From contig FN649748.1 in the NCBI GenBank assembly GCA_000310025.1, forward strand, positions 3,649,552 to 3,713,551: 64,000 nucleotides of DNA. The letters are read 5' to 3'. Below the pieces are notes generated by a model. It had not been told where the DNA came from. It made no database searches and worked only from the letters and a program-made list of their open reading frames with translations. The translations under genes and the position numbers were made by a program. This document shows, piece by piece, positions 34,201 through 47,400 of this stretch (within the stretch, counting starts at the first letter, position 1; each line of letters begins with the position of its first letter). Source of the DNA: Ectocarpus siliculosus (taxonomy: Eukaryota > Sar > Phaeophyceae > Ectocarpales > Ectocarpaceae).

Positions 34201-37200
34201 TTCGGGCGTGTGACCAGCGGTTGTGACCTTGAGTGTTGGTTGCTCTTTACGAATAATAATGTTGTTTTTGCTGTTGGCATCGTTGTCGTCGTTGTCTTTG
34301 GTTCGCGTGCAAGACTTTCATGTTGTCAAAAGTCCTAGTCTCACGAAAGACATTCGATTCTGCACATCAAAGAGCACATAATACCACCCCACATCATCTT
34401 TCCCTCCACCCTACCACCGCCTTTTTCCCTTCATTTGTTGCCCGTCCTGTGCGTTTCAACGAGCAGATGATCTGCTACGGTCCATGATTGAGCACGTGCA
34501 TGCTCAATCGGTGGGGTTGCGCTTCCTTCGGAGGTCAACAGGCCGACTGCACAATAATTTGCTCGGCTTCAACTGTCAACGAGTAGCCTACGCGAGAAGG
34601 AACGGTGTTTCTCCCACTTTGCTGTCATTCGAATCAGACAGAGAAATTGGCAGCGGAATACGTTTGACTCTTGCCTGGTTGGGTATCCGGTTGAAAAAGG
34701 ATCGCATTCATCGAGAAGAGGAAAGTGTTTGTCGCTCCTAACAGACGTACCCGGTAAAACGTCAATATTGCAGGGGATCTCTGTTGGTTTTTCCCTCAGC
34801 ATCATCGCTGGGTTTGGGGGGGGGATCATCTTTCGGGGAGCGACGGCAAAAAGTCACACGCTCTCAAAGACCCATTCACAGCACCGTTCATTGCCTCATG
34901 CGCAACACTGTCATCCATTTGTATTGCTGCACCAAGACGGCGGATTCCACCCCAAATACATGATCTTCAAAAGTTGCGATTCTAGAAGGAAGCAAGAACC
35001 AAACTCCCACCAACAATCATAGCCCAAGGGGGAGCCGAAGAATGGGGAGGGATCTGTCCATTGTATCGGGAGAAAGCCTACAATAAATAGTCTGTATTTT
35101 CAGGGAGGTTGTTTCTCGATATTATTGTTGGACCATTTGCATTGGGGAGCGCGGGATCAATGCGAGAGGGGACAAATCAAAGAAGGTTCGGCATGTACTA
35201 GCCTGCGTTCATCTTCCGTGAGTGAACTTCATGACATGGTCGTGGTGAGCTTTGACAAACCTTGGGAAGGGAATCAAGCAAGTCGAGTGATTGTTTGCGC
35301 GTCTAATGTCTTCCGTCACTCTGGGATAGTAGTTGCCGCATAAGAACGCAATTGGCTCTTCCACCATACCTGTATTTGGCGAACTTCGATGTATCAAGTC
35401 TGTGTATAGGCCCCTCATGCTGGCAGCAACAGCTGGACTCCTTGATCATTGACAGTCGTCGATTGTATTGAAGGCATGGCCTTTGGTGTGGTGCGTAACA
35501 ACTCCGTTAACCCCTAACGTCGTAAGGAGACCATCGTCCTTGGCGGCAGAGTCTCCCTTGCTGGCTGTACCCCGATTGTGAATCACACAGAACGATTAAC
35601 TGTCCACCATCTCTACAACTATCTATTTTGAGCGCAAGCTCGAGACGGTCCAGAGGTTGAGATGGTGGTCCACACACGGAAACAGTTCTACATGTACGCG
35701 AAATGATGATTTTGTCCGAAAACACACTTAGTTTCGGTCGATAATTGTACCCAATGCGTTGGGAGGCGTACCGTATACCAATTGTGTTTCAACGCCTTGG
35801 CCTTTGGCGTGTGTTTGCCTCTCCAGAGTGGAATGTTCGCAACAGCCACGCCGTTCGTGGGAATGTGCTGGGCTCAACCCGGATCACAAGCTCGAGCTCC
35901 GTGAACGATGGGACGGACTGATGGAAAGTCGCCTACCAAGAGGTACGATACGCAGACATAATTTACATTTCGAATGGGCAACGCATCCTGGAAAATAGCT
36001 AAATATAGTCTATATCAGAACGATGTTGCCCAACATATTGAAACGTGGTTGCTGATGTTCTCTCTTCGCTGATCGCAGACCACGGCTAACATCGTGCACC
36101 TCCCTGACGCCCGTGCACCTCCCTGACGCCTCCCGCACGCCATTCGTCCAGTGCGGTGCCCGACAGTGCTAACGATCGTGGACGGTTTGTTCAGTACATC
36201 AACAACGAGCAAAAGAACAGGAACAAGCCCCCCCCGTGGTGCGTCTTCTTGATGTGTGGTTGTTCGGCGTGCCGTGACGTATCTGCTGTAGGACATCTAA
36301 ACGGTCATCTATGTGCGCTGTTGCTGATCTTTCCCTCTTTTCAAGGCACCTCTGTCGTCGGTAGACATTAGGGCGCACACTGGTCTCGACTGCGTTACGT
36401 TAGCCAACAACACGTATGGTTTTATGAAGGAGAGGCTTTCAATTCGCCCTGCCAGAGCCGGCCATCACAACTTGATGGAAGGTTCACCCCATGCTACTTA
36501 CAGAGGGCCCTTCTTTCCTCAAACACCATGTAGCTTTTGGCATGGGCACCTACGTAGGAGTAACGACCGCTCTCTGCGCCATGGGGGTCTCACTTGCCGC
36601 TCGCTGCGGTCGTGTTCTATCACTGATGTGGAAGTGTGGTTCTATTGAACGTCGTTGTATTTCTTTCCACAACGCCGATGGTGCCATCACATCGATACCG
36701 GTGCGGGATACACCTACCATATTCAAATAGCGTTTTCAAGGCGCCACGGTGCGATATCTAAGATGGGTGCCATCTCTCGCACTCTTGCGGTAACAGCTCG
36801 GTAGCAATCTAGTGGATGCGGAAGAATAAGCATCGAACATGAGTGCAATATCCTCAAAGGGTCCGCCTTCCCGCGGTTCTCCCGATGTTCAGGGAACGCC
36901 TCGCCGCATCAATGTTCGACGATGTCACCGAAGCTGACTATATTCAATCCCTGCTACAAGATCAGTCCGTGCCTGAACATGTTCGGACATGGCCAACGGT
37001 GAGCATGACTTCGATCATCGTGAACGCATTGCCCAACACATTAGACAAGATTTATCACCGCCCTCGGTCCCCGTGCCACCTCACTGGCTCCAACAAAAAA
37101 CGTAGGTAGCCGGTACCCAAAGAGAGAGGCGCCCCCCAGCACCTCAATTGCAGGCGAGAACACACAATCATACACCTGACGACAATACTATCCTGATCAG

Positions 37201-38452
37201 TCCCTACCATGTTGCTCCACGGCAGCGGCCTGAATGCGGCAGGAATGGCCCCTTGGTTGCTGTAGTTGCATCTCCCCCGGGAACAAACTGTCGATCTCGG
37301 TACAGTAGCCTCAGGCCAGATCCGACAAAGACGGCAGCAGAAACAATGGGACACCACCCCGCCCACCGAACACTGCACCCTACAACGACGACCGGTTGGG
37401 TGGTAAAGTACTTCATGAGCAGGTTCCATGGGCACCAAATACCACATATATGGTTTATTCCAGAGAGGCAGGAGTGACAATCGCATAGTGCCCTCCACCT
37501 GACTTGGTATGGGTCGACTTTCTTGTAGGAGAGGCCTGCACTTCAAGCATTCGAACGCCATCATAGCATCCCTTGCGCGACGCCGTTGCGTACCCAATCA
37601 CACAAGCCAACCCTGTCGAAATATTTTTCGTGAACATTATTTTGAACATGTCACGGCCGTCTTCTTGTTCCGTGGACAGTCCTCTGAGATGTGCACGGCA
37701 GGCAGTGCAAAGCGAGAACGATCACGCCGCGCGGAAAGACCCGATGCGTCTTCTGAGGGGGACGAAGAGGCGGCAGGGATCGACAGTGGTGCCGCCTACA
37801 AGAAGGCGGGCGGAACGGATGATGAACAGGTGGCCGAGGTGGGGATGGTCGCTGGTCGTCCCAAAAGGCTACGTGTGTCATAGCCGAAAATTCACCATCA
37901 CCACTTACCGGCACTAACACCATATTCTGCCGTGAATGGTCGCCGAAGGACTCCATTCAGACCTTGTCTGTGCAAGGAATTGCAGTAAAATTCACCAATT
38001 TGCACGAGAACAAACCAATTCCAACCACCCGTCGCACAATCGCCATATTACAACTGCGGTAGTATCAGAAATGTTCGTCGAGACCGCTCTATAGCGACGT
38101 GCGGTTTCGTCATTGCAGGTCTTGCCTATATCTGATTTTGGCTGTAAGAAGCATTTCAGGCAGGGTGGGGACGAACACGGCTCAATGGGTCGAGTCGCGG
38201 CTGACGTGCACTGAAAAAGAGACCCCGCAAACAAACGCAACCCCTTCCGTCGTGCGGTCCAACAAAACATCTGCCAATCCTCAGCGCGTTGAACCAAATC
38301 TGGTTTTCGGCGCCATCACCGTGTTCATCAACCAGACGCTCGGTGGCCAGAAGGGCTTCGTGTCCACGTTGGAACTACAGCTCGTGGCGTTGCGCTTCTG
38401 CGTGATTTGCCGACACGTACCCTCGCTTACCTTAAGGGTGGGGAAGAGGGCG
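34201..38452. other. Intergenic stretch, no gene recognised
   Basis: About 4.2 kb. Short frames on both strands have no recognisable motif. The frame preceding the FNIP-like gene is open back to 38099 without an ATG before 38453, so an upstream exon of that gene may lie near the right end of this stretch. Confidence 0.4.
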
Positions 38453-39529
38453 ATGCGGCATCAGAAGTCTGGTTTGAATAGTTCTTCTCGTGTACCCGCC
38501 CTTCGACCATCTGCAATAAGGGGGCAGTACGTCAAGGAAGCGATTTTGTCGAAGCACCACAAGCGCATCGACTGCAGGAGCGCTTCGGGAATAAAATTCG
38601 GGAAACAATTCGACGAGCCTATCGCGGGTGTCCCGTGGCCTTGCTCGCTGCGACAGCTCGAGTTCGGTAGACGCTTCGACCAGGCGATCGTATCGGTGGA
38701 ATGGCCACGGTCGCTCCAGAAACTAACGTTCGACGGCTTGTTCAACCAGCCGGTAGAGGGTATCTCGTGGCCAAGCGATCTGCGCGAGCTGGACTTCGGG
38801 TTGTCGTTCAACCGACCGATTGAAGATGTCGCGTGGCCAAAGTCGTTGCGGGCTATGCGGTTTGGACCCTGTTTCAATCAACCGATTGAACAGGTCAAGT
38901 GGCCGCCACTTGTCAAGTTCGAGCTCGATGTGGACTTCAACCACCCGATCCCACAAGTCGAATGGCCGGAGTCGCTACAGCGGCTGACCTTCGGGTACTC
39001 GTTCGACCAGGATATTGACAACGTCAAGTGGCCTAGCTTGCTTGAGGAGCTAGAGTTTGGTGATCTGTTCAACAAGGGGATCGAAAACGTGTCTTGGCCT
39101 GCCGGGCTCAAGCAGCTGACCTTCGCGAGCAAGTTCAACCAGCCGATCGAGCGTGTGACGTGGCCCGCTTGTCTCGAGGTGCTCATCTTTGGAGATGATT
39201 TCAACAAGCCGATCGAAGGCACCAAGTGGCCGTCATCACTCAAGAAGTTCACATTGGGCCTCAAGTTCGAGCAATCTATTGCCAACGTGTCATGGCCGCA
39301 GGCATTTGAACATCTTCACCTCGAGAACGTCTTCTACGATTTTTCTGTTGAAGACATGTTGTGGCTGCCGTCGTTGCGCTACGTGACGATGGGCGAGGAC
39401 ACAGTGTTCAAGTCGATTGCTGCCATTCATCAAGACAGTGGGAGTGGTTCTGAGGCATCATGGGCGACTATGGGTGCCGCGGCGGCCGGTGACAATTTGT
39501 CGGAGAGTGTCTCAATTATCTCCCTATAG
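38453..39529 (+). CDS. FNIP-like repeat protein (about 12 x 23 residues)
   Basis: A 358-residue product from the first in-frame ATG (38453). From about 38590 to 39400 there are eleven good and one degenerate copies of a 23-residue unit with consensus F-[ND]-[QK]-x-I-x-x-V-x-W-P-x-x-L-x-x-L-x-F-G. This is the pattern of FNIP-type (leucine-rich-like) repeats, which stack into a solenoid and usually bind other proteins; a molecular role here is unknown. Every unit keeps Trp-Pro before the Leu pair. A Ser/Ala-rich tail of about 40 residues follows. No signal peptide or membrane segment is evident from this start. The frame is open for 118 codons further upstream without an ATG, so an additional spliced 5' exon is possible. 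Gene boundaries are certain only for the repeat body and stop. Confidence 0.8.
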   Translation: MRHQKSGLNSSSRVPALRPSAIRGQYVKEAILSKHHKRIDCRSASGIKFGKQFDEPIAGVPWPCSLRQLEFGRRFDQAIVSVEWPRSLQKLTFDGLFNQPVEGISWPSDLRELDFGLSFNRPIEDVAWPKSLRAMRFGPCFNQPIEQVKWPPLVKFELDVDFNHPIPQVEWPESLQRLTFGYSFDQDIDNVKWPSLLEELEFGDLFNKGIENVSWPAGLKQLTFASKFNQPIERVTWPACLEVLIFGDDFNKPIEGTKWPSSLKKFTLGLKFEQSIANVSWPQAFEHLHLENVFYDFSVEDMLWLPSLRYVTMGEDTVFKSIAAIHQDSGSGSEASWATMGAAAAGDNLSESVSIISL

Positions 39530-41230
39530 AAGAGGGAAGTAAGGGGGTCGCACAACATGTACCTGGGAGAATCATTGAACAGACGTAAAAGTTGGTTGAC
39601 GGCCATTGTTTCTGGTGTACAGTATGGGGGAGGGGGGAGGTGAAGTTTGGGGAATGGGCAAGTTGACCCGCATGACCGTTGGTGGAAGTGTCGTGCATCG
39701 TTGTTGGTGTTTGGGATGGTAAGCCCAGCAGGCATCGAAAGGGTGTCACCAGGCGTGACAGCAGTTCAGCGTATTTCGCGACATTTCGAAACCACAGACG
39801 AACTCTTCGGTGCAGCGCGTTCAGTAATTGATTCCTGTGGTGTGAAGAAAACCTCGGTATGTTGTGCACCGAGAGGAACGAAGGTGGACTCTGGGGAGAT
39901 CCTCGTTTCGCGCATGTGTACAGCAGTCCATGCCATATGTCCTAGGGCGTGAAAACCGAGAAGCAATGGTTAGAGCGGGCGTATGCGCGAGTGGAGTTCT
40001 TAAATTCGGAAAGATTCCATGAAACGCGACAAACCACGAGCCGTGCGGTCGGTGGTCATTTGTGACCTTCGGACGTCCTGCACTGGTGTTCAATGCAGCA
40101 ATCGAATTATTTCACAGCACACTATGTTAAATGGCGAACAGCTTACCTCCAGATATAGGTGGTTTGGTTGGCTCAAGGATTTACTCAAATCTACCACAGA
40201 CCCGAAATGGTGTGCGCGCAAGTTAGCACAAGCAAGTCAAGCGACGTGTTTCTCTAACCACGCGGCCAGACGGGCGCGACAGGCGGGCTAAGGGCTGCCC
40301 CACATCGTTTTTCGCGGTTCACATGCGTGAAAATCCTCCGAAGACAAGCCTGGGGTTGCAGGGTGATTTCCGCCTTTGTCGGTGGCCTCTTGACTACGTA
40401 AGCCTGGATGACGTACACAAGGGGCACACAGGACGCCTCAGCGGAAACATTTCAGAATGTGCCTATAACCCAGAGATCCCTGTACTTTGGTCAATATGTC
40501 CCCGATTCAACGACAACGCCTCAGCACAGAGCCCGAGGATCTCTATTGCATATGACCAACCCCCGACAAATCGTCTCTCCACTCCTTCCGCCGCGGACCA
40601 AGATTTTCGATTTATCGGCCTGTACGTGTCTTGAGCATGGAAATGTGAGGGGAAAGAGGGGGCGTGGGAAGAGGGAATATGGTCGTTTTAACACTCACGG
40701 ATCCAACGGCGGCGTACCACGAGGGGCATGGCTCACCACGTTCCAGATAGGGGAGGGAGGAAGAGTGTTCCCCCAGCTGCTTTTTGGCAGGGGTGTAGGT
40801 GAAGGTTGGGGAGGGGGGAGTGAGAAATGCGTTGAGTACCTTAGCGCCTTCGATCATCATTGCTATTCCGTTTCCCTTCTTCTTCTGAGTTGCTGCTCAA
40901 TCGCAACTCGTGTACCGCCAAAGGTGAAGAGATGGCACCTGGTGCGTTGTCTATGTGTTTTTCCCTTGTTTTTTTTTTCGGCAATGCTATTTGCTCCACC
41001 GGTGGAGTAAGTTCTTATTTGCTCCACCAAGCAAATCTCCACCCACAGAGCTTCAATCGACCTCAAACCAATTGCATCGTATAGGTATGGACTACAGCTA
41101 TCTGCAATTTACTTGCAAGCTAAATCCGACCGGTGTCTGCAGATATATGCTGAAAAGGGGGGTTCCGCAGCATGTCAGGAAGCAGTAATCGTCTCGACCC
41201 TCCGTCCACACCGCTCCAATTGACCTCAAA
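39530..41230. other. Intergenic stretch, no gene recognised
   Basis: No coding segment recognised. From about 41040 the sequence begins to resemble diverged versions of the ~185-bp repeat that follows, including two copies of GGTTCCGCAGCAT (41161 and 41326). Confidence 0.4.
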
Positions 41231-42384
41231 CCTTTTTAGTCGTGTCTGCACGGTCCCTGCCGTTCTTCCAAGCTATCGGACACTCCCATCCGATATATTC
41301 CTGCAGAGATATGGTCAACCGAGGGGGTTCCGCAGCATCTAGGGGGGGGGGGAATGGCAATTGTCCCGCTAAACCTCCCGTCACATACCTGAACCACGCC
41401 TAACTCGGCCCGCATCGTGTTGGCCCGGCTCACAGCTATCATTCAAGCCATCGGACACCCCGATCGGACCAGTGGGTGCAGAGAAACACCCACCCACGGG
41501 GGCTTAGTGGCTCAACGGCCGGTGGAGCAGATAAGCTGAACTGCTCCACCAGGCCAGACTCTATCTACCGGGCGCTGTTTGTCTTACGAAGACTTGCCTT
41601 GTGTTGGCCCGGCTCACAGCTATCATACAAGCCATCGGACACCCCGATCGAACCGGTGGGGGCAGAGAAACACCCACCCGCGGGGGCTCAGGGGCTCAAG
41701 GGCCGGTGGAGCAGATAGGCTGAACTGCTCCACCAGGCCAGACTCTTATCTACCGTGCGCTGTTTGTCCTACTTCCTACTACGGCTTGTATTGTGTCAGC
41801 ACGGCCCATAGCTATCATTCAAGCCATCGGGCACTGCAATCGGACCAGTGGGTGCAGGGAAACACCCACCCATGGGGGCTCAGGGACTCAAGGGCCGGTG
41901 GACAGATGAGCTGAACTGCTCCACCAGGCCAAACTCTATCTACCGGGCGCTGTTTGTCTCACGAAGACTTGCATTCCGTTAACACGGCTCACAGCTATCA
42001 TTCAAACCATTGGGCACCCCAATCGGAGTAGCAGGTGCAGAGAAACGCCAACCCACGGGAGCTCAGGGACTCAAGGGCCGGTGGAGCTGAACTGCTCCAC
42101 CAGGCCAAACTCTATCTACCGGGCGCTGATCGTCTTACGAAGACTGTGGCGGGATAGGGGCACCTCGTGGATACGGGAAATTTTCTCAAACGGGCTTGTC
42201 CCTCCGGGCTAACGGGAACTCCTCCCCACCCCCCCCGACTAACGGGCACCCCCCCAATAACGCCCCCCTCCTGGTGGTTTGGGGCACTCCCCCTCAACTA
42301 ACGACACTCCCCGTCGACAAAGGCCACCCCACCTACATTGTCGGTACTCCTCTCCGCTCACGAACACCTCTTGGCGCCGTGTTC

Positions 42385-42780
42385 GGACGGTGCAGTGCTA
42401 TACACTGTATTTCCTGGACATATACAATGTTTCTCTGATCACATACACTGTATTTGTTGATCAGGTACGCTAAACACTGTATTACGTGAGCAGATTTACT
42501 GTATTCCCTCATCAGATACACCGTGTTTCCTCGCTCGTTTCACTGTATTTCATCACCAAATACATTGTATTACCTGGTCAGGATCACAGTATTTCCTTAT
42601 CCGCTACACAGTGTTCGTCGTACTTTTCACTGTATTCCCTGAGCAGACTCACTGTGTTCCCTCATCAGATACACCGTATTGCCTCGTTCGTTTTACTGTA
42701 TTCCCTCACCAAATACACTGTAATCCCTGATCAGGATCCCCGTATTCCCTCTTCAAATACACTACACTCATCAGATGTGC
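42385..42780 (-). repeat. 22-bp minisatellite, left arm
   Basis: About 17 diverged copies of a 22-bp unit, read here as CACTGTATTCCCTGATCAG-like. This is the reverse complement of the right-arm unit. Confidence 0.9.
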
Positions 42781-42789
42781 ACTCCGTGG

Positions 42790-43190
42790 AATGCAGTGAA
42801 TCTGATGAGGGAATACAGAGCATCTGATGAGGGAACACTATGAATCTGCCCTAGGAATACAGTTCATCTGACGAGGGAATGCCGTATACCTGCTCTGGGA
42901 ATACAGCGTATCTGATCAGGGAATACAGTGTATCTGACGAGAGAATACGGCGATTCTGATCAGAGAATGCAATGAATCTCACGAGGGAAACATTGTATGT
43001 GATGAGGGAATACAGTGAATCTGCTCAGGGAATACAGTGTACCTGCTCTGGGAATACAGCGTATCTGATCAGGGAATACAGTGTATCTGACGAGGGAATA
43101 CAGTGTACCCCTTCAGCGAATACAGCGTATGTGATCTGGGAATACAGTTTTTCCCATGACAGCGTAGTATGTGATCAGGGAATACAGTGA
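42790..43190 (+). repeat. 22-bp minisatellite, right arm
   Basis: About 18 copies of a 22-bp unit with core GGGAATACAGTGTATCTG. Copies vary at a few positions (TGATCAG, TGACGAG, TGCTCTG endings). Confidence 0.9.
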
Positions 43191-43565
43191 ATAATATGAC
43201 TATAATAGAGGGTATAATAGAGGGTACAGCGAATGTGACGAGGAAATGGCTCAGAGGCCACATATCTGCTTCACCGGCCCTTGGGCGATGAGTCCCCGTG
43301 GGTTCGGGTTTCTCTGCACCCACTGGTCCGATTGCAGTGCCCGATGGCTTGAATGATAGCTATGGGCCGGGCCGACACAATGAAAGTCTTCGTAAGACAA
43401 ACAGCGCCCGGTAGATAGAGTTTGGCCTGGTGGAGCAGTTCAGCTTATCTGCTTCACCGGCCCTTGAGTCCCTGAGCCCCCATGGGTGGGTGTTTTCCTG
43501 CGCCCACTGGTCCGATTGGGGTGTCCGATGGCTTGAATGATAGCTGTGGGCCGTGCTGACACAAC

Positions 43566-44401
43566 ACATACAAGCCGTTGGGCCTGGGATTCCATTGGTA
43601 CAACCACGTGTACCCTCGAGATGCACCACGATCTTGAAATTGAATACAGATTCGATTCTACGGGCGTGCACCGATGACATGGAACGCGGGCTGCGGGCGA
43701 GGCAATGGCGAGGGGACAGTGCCATCACCGCATTTGTACACCACCCGGCCTTGTGTGGTGCTAGGTATAGTCTAGGCGATATGTTTCCTCCGGAAAAGTG
43801 AAAATCGCAAACAAGTGTTTCGCAAGTGTGCACAACGCCTCGTCCGGTTTTCACTATTTTCTATTGTAGCCGCGTTGTTGCCGCCAAGCTCTTTGGGATC
43901 TATCTACACAACCCCTCCTAGAGAAAAGGTATGAAATGTTTATGTTCCTAGGGCTGCGATACTCTGCAACTAACTTGTGCAGAGGTGGGCACCAGATACA
44001 CGTGTGCCAAGCCTCCAACAAAATGTGTTCATGTTTCATATTTTGCCGGACTGTCATAACTTCGACATCCTGGCCAATCACACTGTGGGCGGGACAAAAA
44101 AAAAAAACACAACTGCCCACCGTTGGTGCGCAGAAGCACCGCAGCAGTGCAGGCACTCCAGAGAACGCACCATCATCGTATGCACGCGCACACATGAGAC
44201 ACGTGCCTGTTTCTCGCTGGGGTCCCTGCTTGGCTTCTGCGAAAAGTCTTACTGTAGAGACAGTCTATATTTGAATATCTTTTACAGTAGTTGACGGTTC
44301 AACGAGTTCGTGCCCAAGAGATAGTCAGCGCAAGGACTCCCCGCTGCGCAGCGTGACGGCGGTGGCGGTAGGGATCTGCAACCGCTGCCTGCAGCGAAGT
44401 C
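43566..44401. other. Upstream region of the Popeye-like gene A
   Basis: About 0.8 kb between the palindromic repeat and the ATG at 44402. Contains an A-run (44096-44108). No clear promoter element can be assigned. Confidence 0.35.
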
Positions 44402-47400
44402 ATGAGCTTCTTTGGGAGAGTACGCTTGAGCCGCGCCGTGGCTCAAGGAAGCACTGTCGGGGCGTTGAGGCGAACAAGTGGGTCGCCCTTGTGGGCCAGG
44501 TCTCGTCAAGGCGCCGGCTGCGCGAGATATCCCGCTGCCGCTGGCCCTACCCCCTGGCTTGCACCAGGAAGGGCGATCGCTGCCAGCGCGGTGGTACCTT
44601 CTGCCCCGCTGGTGACAATGGTACCGTGGGTACCGGCGCCACTCCAACCCCTGATGGACATGCTCCATCCCATCATGATCAAGGACCGACGCCCACTCGA
44701 GTTCTTGGGCATCAGCACTGTAACTAACGCCGGTTCCCTGTGTGGGCATCTCAGTTTCGCAATCCTCACGGCCGCTTACCTGGAAACGGACGTCCTGACG
44801 CTAAGGTGCGAGATCATGCGTAGTCTCATGACGCTTCAACAACGAGTAGAGTTCCCCGTCGGAGACAAATGACGGTATGTACATTCAGTACTCGAGTGCC
44901 CTCCCTCTTCTGCTTCTGCGCAATTTGCAGCGCATCGGAAGAACCGCTGTAGAACATGTACAGAGATTTAGACTACATAACACCTACAACGTCCCCGCGA
45001 ACCACTACTTGAACGGCATATATGCATATGTGCTTCAAAACGATGTTCTTGAACCGCAGGTGCTACTTGAGCTTGAACCCTTCACTCACAATGTGTGCTT
45101 CAAGCAAATGCGCTGCTGTATCTACATAGACCGTGGAGAATATGTATTTTTGGGGGCGTCTCTCTCGTTACACAATACATGGCGGGTCTTGGCACAAACC
45201 ATTCAATGCGCGCCACCGCTTTAAAACCTAGGAGTTCAGAGATTAGGCGCGATCAAGGTTATATTTAAAGAGCATGAGAATATATTTAAAGAGCACGGTC
45301 TGGACATAAAAACAGGCTCCCACTACATCGTATATACGGGAACTATAGTCAGTCGCTGGAGGGTTACCCGAGAGAGAAAATAAGAAGCGAGCACTCGAGA
45401 AAAGAAAGAGCTCCTTAGATGATGGTAGTTTGTTTCGTCAAGTCCATGACGGTAGAAACTCGTGCTCGAGCTCGGAGCGACGAGAAACCCGAGCGAGGAG
45501 AGTTATACAAAACACACCGCGTTGGCGGTCGCTTTCGCCGGTCCGGCGTTTGTTACCGTATTCGATCGACGCAAGGGGTCTGGAGGCTAAGAGTGAAACC
45601 ACATGCAGCCAGTGTAGGAAGGTGTGGTGATCAAACAGACAAGTGTGGCTAAGAAACCTCCCTTATGTGAACCTTGTTTCCCACAAAGGAAAGGTGGTTG
45701 GTTCTACTGTAGTGTGGCAAGAGTAAAGCTACTCGTGTGACGACAAACTAGGCTTGAAACATCCTAAAGAGTGAGTGAAGTTCGAACCTATCCTACAATA
45801 GGGGTTGAAGCTTGTCGAACCTTTTCGTGGCAAAGAACCCAAATTGGCTTCGCTCTCAGGATACAAGGTATGGCTGCTCTTGCTGAACATCGCCTGTTTG
45901 GGCGTCCAAACCATGTACATCCTCGCGTATTGCAGGGTCCTAGTGCTAAGCGGTTCCACCCTGAACATCATGTTCAACATGTTTCGGGTTGTGGGGCCCC
46001 CAGTGTGGATCCCCATCAAGTGGAACGTCGGCTTCCTGGCGCTTAACGCCGCGATGGTGTGGCTGCTGATGAACGAGAGAGAAGAAGCAGAGGAACTCGG
46101 GAAGGACCCCGAACAGGTTCGTACGCTACTTTTGTACGCTCCTTTTCGCCCCGATGTATATATAACGAGGAACAGACTGGGCACTACGTTGCTGCCGTCT
46201 TTATGCACTAGGACCCCCCGATGCCTCATCGTTCGCAATAGAGCACGGTGACGGATGTGTTTCTACTCATGGGGCGAAAGGATCTCGCCCTACGAGCTCA
46301 GGGACAAGATTTAGCGCCCGCGGCAGTGTTCTGTGGGTCATGCCTCCATCAGTAGGCAACACGGAGATCTCGGCAAAATGACACTCCAACGTACACGAAC
46401 AGATGGAGTGGGGTTACACGCGGATGGTACACGGGAAAAAGTTGCGACAATATAAGTGAAATAGACCAGAGCAGACAGCTGACAGATCGACCACTCGACA
46501 TAACATACACCTTGCGAGCAGTACGGCTGCCAGACCGTGTCGGGCAGACTACACGGAAATGGCGTGATGTTTCTATCCCCACCTATGTTTTATGTCCTTT
46601 GTCAATCTTCGGTCCTCCTCTCGCCACCAACGACTTGTCAGCCGGCTCAATCCATCAACTCAAACTGTCCGGCGAGCAGGCGAGGATCTTCCGAGAGATT
46701 TTCATGCCGACCCAGCTAAGCCCCGTGCATTTCTTGCGACTCATGGACGTCGCGGAGCGCCGTGTGATGCTCAAGGGTAACGATCTCAACCAGGAGGGCA
46801 GGCCGCACGAGGAAGTGTTCCTCATCGTCGAGGGCACCGCCGAGGTGTGTGCACGAGCGAAGAGTTTCCCTTGTTTTGGGCACAGGGGTCTCGTGTTCAC
46901 AGGCTTGTAGTCTGTAGATCCTCACGGCGGTGTGTCCGTGACCGACCGCAGCTACAGCAACCCTAAGAGTGCAAGGGTGAGAAGAGCGGGAGCACAGGCC
47001 AGATCATGAAGGGTTACCAGCACAAGGCAGCCAGCATGTCAAAAGAGAAGGCCGTGAGGGTGCTTGTCAAACCCGCGTGAGGCCTAGCGATACGTGTCGA
47101 TAGCTGTTGTGTCCCGTTTATCCCTGTGATGCTCTTTCCTTCGAAAATAGGTCAAGTCGGAAGGTGTGGTGGTGTGTCACCTCGCGTCGGGGGGGTTCGT
47201 CGGGTCCATGGCCTTCAACCGATTCATCAAGACGCCATCTCCGACTTCTACCAAGAAGGCCGGAGAAGGTGGCTCCTCATACAGAGAAGGAGGCATCTTC
47301 ACGCAGGCGTGGGAGGTGTTTCTGTACCAGCTGCGAAAGCAAGGCTCTATCGTGGGAGAGGTGGGCCAGACCTTCGTGGGGGACAACACCAGCAGACGGC

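Larger units (their letters stand above)
41231..43565. repeat. 2.3-kb composite inverted repeat (minisatellite palindrome)
   Basis: Outer left: four tandem units of about 180-190 bp (starts 41431, 41615, 41807, 41990), each with AGCTATCATTCAAGCCATCG-like starts and a GCTCCACCAGGCCA block, plus a diverged unit at 41231-41340. Then a C-rich tract (42160-42380). Inner left (about 42385-42780) and inner right (about 42790-43190) are arrays of a 22-bp unit in opposite orientations. Outer right (about 43252-43565) carries about two inverted copies of the ~185-bp unit. The centre is a short hairpin, CTCATCAGAT...ATCTGATGAG, around 42772-42809. The whole could fold into a very long hairpin. No protein is encoded. 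Confidence 0.9.

Noticed and set aside
42385..43190. CRISPR-like regular short repeats
   Set aside because: Units are directly adjacent with no unique spacers, copies are diverged and the two arms are inverted; the window is eukaryotic in character.
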